64,000 nt of DNA. Source: Norana najaformis. Lineage: Eukaryota > Annelida > Clitellata > Crassiclitellata > Hormogastridae. Location: assembly GCA_964023275.1 (NCBI GenBank), contig OZ029915.1, positions 32,175,526 through 32,239,525 on the forward strand, read 5' to 3'. Positions 33,397 through 43,725 of this stretch are shown in pieces. The translations under genes and the position numbers were made by a program. How positions within the stretch are numbered: the stretch's first letter is position 1; each line of letters opens with the position of its first letter. The notes under the pieces were generated by a model that was not told the DNA's origin, searched no databases, and worked only from the letters and a program-made list of their open reading frames with translations.

Positions 33397-33533
33397 CTGT
33401 CTGTCTGTCTGTTTGTCTGTCTGTTTGTTTGTCTGTCTGTCTGTCTGTCTGTCTATCTGTCAGCCTGTCTGTCTGTTTGTCTGTCTGTCTGTCTATCTGT
33501 CAGCTTGTCTGCTTGTCTGTCTGACTGTACGTC
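33397..33533 (+). repeat. (CTGT)n microsatellite
   Basis: A 137-bp run of CTGT with TTTG and CTAT variants, and a local duplication of a CTATCTGTCAGC block. Confidence 0.9.
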
Positions 33534-33994
33534 TGTGTAGTGTCAGTCAGGCGTCTGAGTGTATTGTTCAATTAAGCTTCAGCGCTATTTAAATTTGCCT
33601 TGAGTCTGAATGACGAGACGTCCACTGACATCACTCATCCATTACTTCATGCTCGTTTGGATCGGAAACTGTCCTTCTTTCTTGTTCATCATCATCATCA
33701 TAATCATCATCATCGTAGTCGTCGTCGTCGTCGCCGTTGTCATCGTCGTCGTCTTCATAGTCTTCATCAGTACTAATAACGTCATCTTGTCCTTTTTATT
33801 CTTCCTGTTCTTCTTCACGTTTTGTTCTTGTTTTTGCTCTTCTTGCTGTGTTTGTTGTTCTTGTTCTCCTTATTCTTCTCTGTCTTGTTCTTGTTCTTGC
33901 TTTTGTGTTCTTGATCTTTTTCTTTTACTTGTATTACGCTTACTATCTTCTGTCGTCATTATCATCGTTGTCATCTTCGTCATCGTCGTCTTTA

Positions 33995-34048
33995 CCAGGG
34001 TGGGGGTCATGCGGTCGCTATATAAAACCGTGTACATCTACATTTAGT
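33995..34048 (+). repeat. Dispersed repeat R, partial copy
   Basis: GGGGGTCATGCGGTCGCTAT then AAAACCGTGTACATCTACAT match the last 55 bp of repeat R. It directly follows a CAT/CGT/TCTT simple-sequence region (33688-33990). Confidence 0.5.
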
Positions 34049-34646
34049 AACAACAACAGCGTCATGTTGTCCTTGCTTTCTTTCCTCTTAAGCTGTAAAC
34101 CAATCTAATGCAACCTGAAGACTTGTATGGAGCCATTATAAAACTGCATAAAGCATCAGTTGATGGTTTCTTCTTTATATACAAAATTGACGCATGTGCC
34201 AATATTCGAGTTGATCGATGTCTCAAAAGACCCTCGTCGAAATGACAGGCCATTGTCGAGAATTCGTGCCTTTTTCTTCATGCAGCAGAAGCACAGGATT
34301 GAGCCGTCGACAACTGCTGATACGCAGCTATCGACCAAGGAAGAGTTTGTCCATCTGGGAGTGTCTGAACGTAGGCCTATGTATCTGTGTATGTCTGTCT
34401 CGGTTGATTGTCACATTCGTGGAGCTCATCAGTGGCTCTTGTTGACTTCCGCGATAATTACAAGGTGGGGGTTCGTTTCCACAAGCACCCTCCATATGGT
34501 GTTGTGACAGCCATGTTGTCTCTTCCGTCTGTTGCATGCCACCCGTCGGCAGATATCACGTGACACTTTTGCAAATCACACTCGACGTACATTTCCAGGA
34601 AAGTGGACACGAAAATGAGAACCTAAGGCAAATTCCGCTTCTTGCT

Positions 34647-34722
34647 TCATCATCATCATCATCATCATCTTCTTCTTCTTCATCATCATCTTCTTCTTCT
34701 TCTTCTTCTTCTTCTTCTTCTT
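34647..34722 (+). repeat. TCA/TTC trinucleotide tract
   Basis: Alternating CATCATCAT and CTTCTTCTT runs of about 76 bp. Confidence 0.85.
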
Positions 34723-35074
34723 CGTCTTCTCAGCCAACCACTGCTATGACAATCATCACTTCATCAGTCGTCTTGTGTTTACAATACAATGAAAATCATG
34801 TTTAAGACGAACTGAGATCAAATGGAGTCAACTCTGTCCATCCGTGTAGATGAGAAATCGGTTAATAACTTCGTTTACTCGTTCTCGGCATATGCAGTGA
34901 TCGTTACCAGGCAAGTTAAAAACAAGAAACTGATAAAAGACAAATAGAGTGAGAGAGAAAGACATGGTAGCCTAGATTGTATTCACTTATATGTAGCGAA
35001 CTGACGACTGACGAGTGTAAGAGCTCAAGAACCGACATTTTTATTAATTTGATTTTTAAATGCGTTTCTACCTG

Positions 35075-35365
35075 GTGTGCATGATAGTCTAGTATCTATA
35101 GTTAGCTGGACTGTCATCTCAGCGTCGGTCTGAGGTTCTAATTCCTGTCAGAACAGAAAGATATTTGAAGATTTCTCTTCCACTAGCGTCTTCTAGGGAA
35201 CTCTGTAATAAAATGAGTCCAGTAACCTTACGCTGTCGATGGGAAGATCAGAAAGCGTGTGGGAGGACTTGTTGTGACCTTTATATGCTGAAGCTAAGAA
35301 AATGACGTCTCTAGCACTTTATGGCTGTTCAGGGTGTTTGCTTAAAGGGACTGTTCTTCTTTTTC
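35075..35365 (+). mobile_element. tRNA-like SINE (family A), copy 2
   Basis: Head TAGTCTAGTATCTATAGTTA, then GCTGGACTGTCATCTCAG, a B-box-like GAGGTTCTAATTCC, and the family's 3' block TTAAAGGGACTGTTCTTC. The order matches 56794-57100. Confidence 0.6.
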
Positions 35366-36335
35366 TGTCTGACCGAATGAATTTTGTCGCCTGTGAACTG
35401 TTTTAGACTGTAGGTCTCTGAAATTGACCGTCAAGCACGCTAACCACCGGACACTTTGACGGTAGTCATTGACACTGATAGAAAAAAGTATTAGGCTTAA
35501 ATAATATTTCACTGTCCTTCAGCACGTTAACGCCGCATTCCATCGAGCTCTAGTGACGACGTTGCGAGAGGCGCATCATGAAGTCGTTTATAAACAACGT
35601 TGTGTGTTCTATAGTGTGTTAAATTCTTGTTGCATGTAGCACTACAATGTACTGCAATAACTGCATGTCTGAAATAGCAACTGTTTCATAACAGCAAAGC
35701 TAGCAACATCAACTTGTGGTTCAACAGATGAATTGCGTGCTAGGAGACTTATTAGATTTAAGGATGCACTTCTATCGAAGATGATAGCCTTTGATGTTAC
35801 GCACAGTTCGACAATGCGATCTATGTTGATTTCATATGAAGGATCTGGGTTTCAAACCCAATTCGCAGAGGTGAAAAGTCCAATGCGACGAGTTGTAAAT
35901 TCATTCTCTGAATGTGCGTGGGTCTACAGACTGTGTATATAGCATGCGTATACAGACTCCATCGTTCTATGGTAAGAAAACAGGTTTATTTACTGCCACC
36001 TGGCGAAACGAAGAATAGCGATGAACTTTGGATTAGTACAGTATGATCTGATCCCTCGGATACGAATCGATCTTGTTCAGAATACGTGTTATGTTGGATC
36101 TTAAGCCTAGGAAAAATTTTAAGCAACTAAAGTGTAAAAGTGAAAAGTGTAAGAGAGTGTAACGTCGCAGGTAATAACAGTGTCACAGGATTGTGATGCT
36201 TGATCCTTGTTACCTTTCATAGCTTGAGATTCGTGCAAATTCCATGTAAAATTATACGAGATCCACCTAAGTTTAATAGGCATGTATTCTCTATATATTG
36301 GGCACACGAACACCATTCACCATTACAGTGACTTT

Positions 36336-36337
36336 AC

Positions 36338-36381
<44 letters not shown>

Positions 36382-36393
36382 TTATTATTATTA
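36336..36393 (+). repeat. (ATT)n microsatellite
   Basis: About 19 TAT/ATT units with one T insertion. Confidence 0.9.
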
Positions 36394-37358
36394 CGTGCCC
36401 AAATCGGCAAATCATTATAGTGACTCTCATAACTCTTTTTCCGTAGTCTTATACTCAAATAGGTTTTATCCAAATGCTAAAAACCTCTGCAGTCATTTCA
36501 GCTGGTTCGCATCTTCATGAATTCCGTATGTTAACTAGCGCAGAACTGGTTAAATAATTCCTCATTTTCGCCATGTCTAGCTGTAGTTCTCAATCAGATG
36601 TTTAGAACAATGCAGCTCCAAAATGAACGACACCCAGTCAAAATCTATTTTTTTAGAAACCTCCATTTAACAGTGACTTTACATTTCAAGACCGTGAAAA
36701 CGAGTTTCAGTAAGACCCACAAATCAACAGAACGAACATGAATATGAACGCATTCACGCAAACGGATTCAAGGCAATACGAACAATGAAACAAAATATAA
36801 ATTTCTACTGCATCGTGCTTAGACGAAAGTTGGTCGTTAAAATGATGGCGAGATATCTTCACAGTTATATATATAATTGTGCAAACAGCTTATATATGCA
36901 TGGCAATCAGATCGGTGGGAAATTGCTCATAATGAACTTAAAACCCCAACTAATCCTGGCTGTGCCTGACCTGCATATTAACTCAGTCATTATAAATGTG
37001 ATTCATATTTGGTTCTGCTCCAAGAAAATTTGGCAGCACTCAGCCCGGAAATGTAGGAAGCCCTCCTCCATAAAAGGGGAAATTGATACATTGAAGAAAT
37101 CTTCACACCCGGCGGTGCAATCGACTTTGTCCCAACATTTCAACATTCCAATCCATTTAAACTCCTCTCTGCAAATGGAAACTACACGAACCCCATTCTA
37201 CCTGGAACTTTTTCCGTAATGGACGCTGTATGCAAACCCAATATAGCCAAATATCAAACTCAGATAACCAAGCGACAAATATTCCATGTTCATGCGACTA
37301 TTTAGCACACAAGTATTATTAATCGGAAATGATCCTATAGTGAGAAAGGTGGACGGTG

Positions 37359-40300
37359 TCAGTTATTGGAGCCCAGTTGTTCAACCAAATGTTCTTTACC
37401 CGCTTCTCGAAGAGCCGCCTTCAGGGCTTCTAGGGTTGCCTCGCTGTCAATGCTCGAAGGTTGAGCTTGGCGCCATGCCCAGAGCATCTTGAACGCCCCT
37501 TGGTACGTGCTGCCCTCGTCCTCCCGTATCTCAGCCAGCTCCTCGTCGGGCACGGCCAGGGCTTTCCCGATGCCCTCCCAGTCGCCGCCGATCTTCTTGG
37601 CCAGCAGAAGCATCTGACGGTTATCGAAAACGGCTGCAACCAGAACGGAGCAATAGTTTCCAACAGTGTCCATCCTATCTCAGTAATATAAATGTAGAGT
37701 AGACGATCGTCTGTTCTGATGGCATGACAAACGTTGTTATCGACGTTCGCTAAGGCAAAGCGTTAGCTTCAAATCGTCATAACAATAATACGACGATTTA
37801 TAGAGCGCCAAAGTTCGGCTGAGGTCGAAAAAGGGCACTGCACATGTATAGTTCTTCGCTGACTGCAGCCACATGTTAAGTATATCATCTGCATTGCACA
37901 GGCTTTAAGTGTAATTGTATTTCGATGGGCATCTCTATATATAACTTGATGTCATGACTATTCTTTAATTATCATCGCTGAAAATGTAAGTGATGCACTT
38001 CATAAATGCATGTAAAACAGGTCACTATCACTAACCCAAGCGTCAGCGTAATCAGCACCATCATCGACATCACCATAATCATCATCATCATCATCATCTT
38101 CTTCTTCTTCATCATTCCGCCTTAGATGTAGAGACGCCATCTATCGATGCCCATGTAGCTGATAATTTTGGCGCTGTGGAAGTCCTTGGATTAAAATCAC
38201 GGACGAGTTGTCCCTACCGGATTTACTTTTGGCTGATATGTCGGATTTTCGTCGCTGCACTGGCTTCCCGGGAGTTTTGGCTTTCTTCTCTCCATTTCGG
38301 TCTCGATCTGAAGCCAAACAAGCAGAAAATTGTCACTGGATGATTGCATTCAAATACTGTACAAAGCGTTTGATTTATTCGTGATTGAATTCTGTCGCCT
38401 CTGGCCATACACTGAATATATGCTATATCAGTCGTTTGATTGATTCGTGATTGAATTCTGTCGCTTGGGAGACATCTTACATCGAAGAGAAACAATCTTG
38501 GCATTCTAAACATGAACGGTCTATGCTTCAACTTCTGTCTCTTCCTCTATTTTCTCATCCCTCCTTAATTTCCATCCTCCCCTCCTCCCTTTTACTTTTG
38601 CCTTCTCTTCATCTCTCTCGTCTCCCTGTCTTTCGTCGCTCTCCTCTCTCCTTTATTCTTCTCTTCGACTTCGACATTTTCTTCGACTCTCCTCCTCTCT
38701 AACCCTCTTCCTCTCTAACCCTACTCTCTCCCTTTTCTCCTTCTCTCTATCTCCGTTTCCTTCATTTTGTCGTCCCTCCCTCCCTTACTCCCTCCCTCCC
38801 TCTCTCTCTCTCTCTCACACTCTCTTTCTCACTCTCCATCTCACCTTTCTTGATTACAACTCAACAACGCATTTTCCCATACTGTACGCTTTCTCAACTC
38901 TTTATCTACAGTATGAATACCGACATACGCTTACATTCAGCTGTCCTCCCCCGCTTGTGATAATCTGTCTGTTATAGGATACAGGGTCTCTGTGTTTCCC
39001 ACAACTCGCTTTTAGACTTTGCCCAAGAGTGCAAGCATGGTCAAAATAGCATTAAGACGACGAAACGCCTGGCTATAGACACGCCTACAGAGGCATTATA
39101 GCTGCCGAAGAACCAATTCATCCGTTTGTTAATATATTACCAAATTAAGATATAGGGCCCCTGTATATACACTATTAATGCTGGCAATAATCGCTTGTTG
39201 ATAGCACTAATTATCTGTAATTAATTTGCAATTTAATTTAAATCTAAACCATAACTTCGTAGATTAGCCTATATTGCGATGACTGTGTAGCCCCTGCAAC
39301 CCGTGCGATAATAATAAATTTTAGGTGCGCAGTAAAAGCCAAAAACCGATCTCAAGCAATTCAGGTGAGTCATTTGTACCCAATGCCTTTCATTGTCTGA
39401 GGTCAAGTATTGAATCAGGATGACTGCAGTGAAGATGAAGATCGATGATGATTTTGAAATGGAAAAAAACGAGATTTGCAACAGGTGCAGGCGAAGTAAC
39501 TTGCTGCTGGTGATCGATAAATTACAGTTTCGTACACAGGACTTTAGAAGAAGAGGAAAAGTTCAGTCTCTTAAGCTAGCCCTAGGAAGTGTTAGCGACT
39601 TACTTTCTTAACCTCGGCATATGAGGACTAAAGGCCAGTCCTCTCCCTCATCATCTGATCTTCTTATCAGCAGTGTACCGTCAGTGTACTAATTTTATAG
39701 CTGAGTTCGCTAGGGGACGCAATGGAGCAGAAATCTTGAAACTTCATTCTACCCTGGCAGAGATTTTACCCCCCCCCCCAGACTTCTTGGTTGACAGTTC
39801 ATAACTCTAACGAGTAGACTATCGCGCATCATACATGCCTTTTAACCTGTACAATTTTTTTTAAAATATATTATGATGTTTAGGCCTTACCGATGGTGGT
39901 TAAAGACTGAAATACAGGTACAGTCGCATCATATCCTAAATTGGATATAACTATAACATAGAATGGAATGTATATAGTTGAAAGCAATGCCTGTTGACTG
40001 CAGATACTTGTGTGGCACGAGTGTTCACGCACATAAACTGTCTGGTGTCAATGCAAATTTAGTGCTGCTATACTGCCAGACAGTTGTTTCAACTAGTATA
40101 AAGGGCTACATAAATGTCTGCCTATGGACCCCAGTAAACGTTTTTTCACATATTGTAATGTGTGTATTATGTCTGAAAGACTGCATGTGTTCGAATAAAT
40201 ATGTTCTAATAATATAAATTTGATGTAATTGATGGCGCAATATAAGCATACATGCATACGATTCTTCTCTTGCAGTTGTTTCTGCAAGAATGTATATGTA

Positions 40301-41808
40301 TACCTGCAGTATATATATATATTCTGGCGTTATGTAGCATCGATGCATGTGTATGTATATATGTATTGTGAGGAACATGATGAATATTGGAGGAGCTGCA
40401 TAGGCTGCAGTGATGCACACTCACATCAAATAACACAAGCAGAAGAAGGCTGTCGATCTGCGCAGTATTGTTTACCACAGTCCCTTGTTGTTTATGTTTT
40501 AAGATGCCCTGAGGCACCAATCCGTGTGTAGGACCTATAGTTCTGCATGGTCTGCATAATTAGCAAATACTTTCCCTACTGCAAGATTTGTTAGTGGTTG
40601 CAGAACATGTGAAAATATATTTGTAGGCAAGATATCCATTATAATTACATCACATGATCGGGATTTTCACATATTGTAATGTGTGTATTATGTCTGCAAG
40701 ACTGCACGTATATCTATGCAGTTTGTTTTAATGTAGGCTTACATTTAAGGTCACTTGCTTATACAGTAAGTATATTTTGATGGCACAAGTATAACCTTCC
40801 TGCAAAACTTAATTTCATCCAATTAGAAAGTCTTAATTATCTCAAACTAACATACATCGGAAAGTAGCTTCATATCTAGCAAGAAAGTCAGAAGGCCTGT
40901 ATAGTTCTCAGTCCTCCCTTAAGAGTCCCATATTGCCTCTTGGTGATGGTCTCAACAGTCAACTGTGCTAATCAATCGGTTTCAGCCCAAACAGAGGCAA
41001 CATTGTAACAGAAATAGACAGCTTTCTACGGGATCATATTGCAGTACGATCTCCACAGCTCGAGTAAGTACTAAGCTCACTTTATCAAACGCCCTCGAGA
41101 GCCTCATTCACACCCTCTTGGAGTCAAGCAATACACTGTCAGAAACGAATCCAATATACTTAGGTCTGCATCGTGGTGTGGTTAATCCATCTTTCCATCT
41201 TCTACCTACGATCCAGTTCACACAGTCGAGCTTAACTCGTGGTCTTTTCTTTTTCGACCCAGTGCTTGCTTTACCTGTGCAAATAGACTGCACGCTGTGG
41301 AAATTAAATTGCTGTCCCGTTTTAACTGCATAGGGCCGAATCCCTGCAGTATTACGTTTTTATGCAGTTTTTCATGCATCATTTCATTTGTATTGCATGG
41401 TCCAGCGCTTATTTTAAAACAGTAATTGCTTTACGTCTATACCGTGGCCTACGATTCCTCGCTCAGCCGATGGACACATGGCGTGTTAACCGATGTCTTG
41501 CTTATTTACTTTTTACGTAATTAGAAAAACTATGCTTATTAGGCCCTAATTGATATTCTAGATATTGCTCCTTACTTATTAATTTTCTTTTCTCGTGAAT
41601 CATTTATATGATATACTGTACTGTTACTGTACTGCTACTGCTGCTGTTACTACTATTACTTCTAGTACTACTACTGTACTACTACTACTGCTACTGCTAC
41701 TACCATTACTACCACTACCACTACTACCACTACCACTACTACTACTACCAATAATAATAATAGTTGTTGTTGTTGTTGCTGCTGCTGCTGCTGCTGATGA
41801 TGATGATG

Positions 41809-41874
<66 letters not shown>

Positions 41875-42984
41875 GGACTCAGAGGATGAGCTGAAAAAAT
41901 ACGCTTGAGAGACTTGTTACATCTGAGATGGCTAATCTTCGCTTATGCCTGGCTCAATGAAAGAGCCATGCAAAGTAATTGCTTTAAAGCACTGGACAGC
42001 AAAAGAAAGGCATTGAAACAGGAATGAAGTCTCCCTTTTGTCTCCCAACACTTATAATATTAGTAATGGTAGTAGTAGTAGTAGTGGTAGTAGTAGTAGT
42101 AGTAGTATTAGTAGTAGTAATAATAATAATAATAATAATTTGAAAGCCCTTTGTGAGATCCTTGAAGGGCGCTACATAAATAGCCAGATACATGCATACA
42201 TACGATAGGTTTGATTATACAAAAAAGGTGCACTTGACTTGCCATCCAGAATGCTAATAGTGGCGTCGGCGATATCATCCATGTCTTTTTTCCGCAGGGA
42301 ATCGACGAGTTTCATGATTGTGAAGTTTGGTCCAGCGATCTCCTTCCAGGCCATGAGGGCCCTGTATCCCTGGATGATTGGCGGCTGTTGCTCGAGCCGG
42401 GCCAGTTCTTCTTCTAGGATTTCCGGTGGAAAGGGAGCCATGAGGTCGGAGAAGACTGGTCTCCATTCGTCGCCCATGCCGCGCGACACCTCGCGGAAAA
42501 TCTTATTAGTGAGCAGGATGTCCGTCTGGTCTTCCCAGATCTGTGGCCTGACCTTCGGCGCGTTGGAGCTGAACCTCTCATCGAAGGACTCGCGGAACTG
42601 TTCCTCGATCACGGCGAGGTTCCGGTCGAGCTGAGGGGCGTTGGACTGTTCCAGCTCTGCCGCCAGAGCTTCCTGTTGGGCCTCCATTTCCTGCAGCTGT
42701 TGCTGGAGCTCTTCGAGGCTCTGTTCTGCCCCAGTCGATGGAAGAGAACTGTTGCTCTCTCCGACTGCCGGCTCCTCCGCCCTTGGCACTGTCTTCTCGG
42801 CCGTTCCATTTGGGGCTGGGGCCTCGGCGGAAGCTGGGGCTTCGGCGGAAGCCGGGGCTTCGGCGGAAGCCGGGGCTTCGGCGGAAGCCGGGGCTTCGGC
42901 GGAAGCCGGAGCTTCGGCGGAAGCCGGAGCTTCGGCGGAAGCCGGGGCTTCAGATGCTGGTACAGGTTCTGGAGCATCCGACAT
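37359..42984 (-). CDS. Protein with two Death domains, a coiled coil and a hexapeptide-repeat N terminus
   Basis: Model: exon 1 42234-42984, exon 2 38218-38307, exon 3 37359-37633; phases agree and give 371 residues. Residues 11-56 are seven near-perfect APASAE units; 86-114 form a coiled coil (LEELQQQLQEMEAQQEALAAELEQ). Death domain 1 spans about 155-243 (REVSRGMGDEWRPVFSDL, YRALMAWKEIAG). A basic linker (GEKKAKTPGKPVQRRKS) comes from exon 2. Death domain 2 spans about 284-368 (LLAKKIGGDWEGIGKAL, MLWAWRQAQ, LKAALREAGKEHLVEQL). Death domains pair to build signalling platforms in apoptosis and innate immunity; no catalytic domain accompanies them. The exon 1 donor (GTGCAC) is not strong, so exons 1 and 3 could be separate one-domain genes: exon 3 alone has an upstream ATG at 37673 giving 104 residues. 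No named family is recognised. Confidence 0.7.
38524..38850 (+). repeat. 327-bp polypyrimidine tract
   Basis: Almost uninterrupted C/T on the plus strand (purine-rich on the coding strand of the host gene), ending in CTCCCTCCCTCTCTCTCTCT. It lies in intron 1 of the Death-domain gene, about 215 bp upstream of exon 2 on the coding strand. Confidence 0.85.
40143..40708 (+). repeat. Pair of 45-bp direct repeats
   Basis: TTTTCACATATTGTAATGTG then TGTATTATGTCTG(A/C)AAGACTGCA occurs at 40143-40187 and at 40664-40708. The 476 bp between them contain no gene seen. Confidence 0.8.
41613..41873 (+). repeat. Patchwork trinucleotide tract
   Basis: The unit changes along the tract in order: ACT/CTG mixes, CTACTACC, AATAAT, GTTGTT, GCTGCT, GATGAT, then about 19 ATT units. 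One base of the triplet changes at each step. Confidence 0.9.
42058..42205 (+). repeat. GTA/ATA trinucleotide tract next to a LINE/SINE tail
   Basis: GTAGTAGTAG passes to AATAATAATAAT by 42140. It is followed by GATCCTTGAAGGGCGCTACA and TAAATAGCCAGATACATG, the tail type seen at 20290. The tract lies just after the exon 1 donor of the Death-domain gene on the coding strand. Confidence 0.75.
42821..42956 (-). repeat. 18-bp coding minisatellite in exon 1 of the Death-domain gene
   Basis: Seven units of GCTTCGGCGGAAGCCGGG on the plus strand, encoding APASAE on the minus strand, with only one or two base differences between units. Confidence 0.95.
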
Positions 42985-43604
42985 TGTGAACTGATTGATT
43001 TATCTATCTATCTGTCTATCTGTTTAGTTGCTGGGCGAATCCTCTGCAACACAGGAAAGAATAGATGTTATGTTGTAAAACTTAATGGATCAATTACAAT
43101 TCATACGACCGACCTACCTCTGAAGCTGAGAAGTTTGGCTCAGAACTGTTCGACCAGTCGAAATATAAAATCATGGCTATGTCCGCGCCAACATATCGAG
43201 TAGGTGTAGCCAGAGGCTACAGCTATTTTACAAACAGGCTAAGGAGAGGTGCAACGAAACCATGGGCTTGCTTGATAGCCATAGCACTGCGCATATATGT
43301 CTGAATCGTTCGTTGAGCACATGTACAGCATATTTACCATTTGGTAGACGGCCAGTGAACGATGTTTGAAATAACAGGAGGAGGTAGCAATGCCCGCAGC
43401 AATCTCTGCTGCTTTCCTGTCTACATGATGCACACTGTCATCGTCTAGGACAGTGGTGTCATATAGGCCTATGCATCAACACCCACCCACCCACCCACTC
43501 ATCCATCCATCAATCCTCTCACGCACCAACACACCAATACAAAAACTGTAATAATTTACGTTATACATAATCACATAAGCTACATAAGCTATATGTAGAT
43601 AGGT

Positions 43605-43725
43605 AAGCATGTATGTATGTATGTATGTATGTATATATGTATGTATGTATGTGAGCAAGTATGTATATATGTTTGTACATGTGTATGTATTTATGTATGT
43701 ACATATGTTATGTACATACATGCAT
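43605..43725 (+). repeat. (ATGT)n microsatellite, imperfect
   Basis: GTATGTATGTATGTAT units with ATAT and GTAC interruptions; weaker ATGT repetition extends to about 43840. Confidence 0.85.

Larger units (their letters stand above)
31152..37358. other. Intergenic DNA upstream of the CDK5 activator; no gene seen
   Basis: The first few hundred bases above 31151 must hold the 5' UTR and promoter of the CDK5 activator, but no TATA box or other element stands out. The remainder contains copies of repeat R, a family A SINE and several microsatellites. No exon with a recognisable protein was found on either strand. Confidence 0.55.

Noticed and set aside
41228-41282. Possible extra exon in the Death-domain gene (GKASTGSKKKRPRVKLDCVNWI, minus strand)
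   Set aside because: It has plausible splice sites, but its phase does not fit between exon 1 and exon 2.
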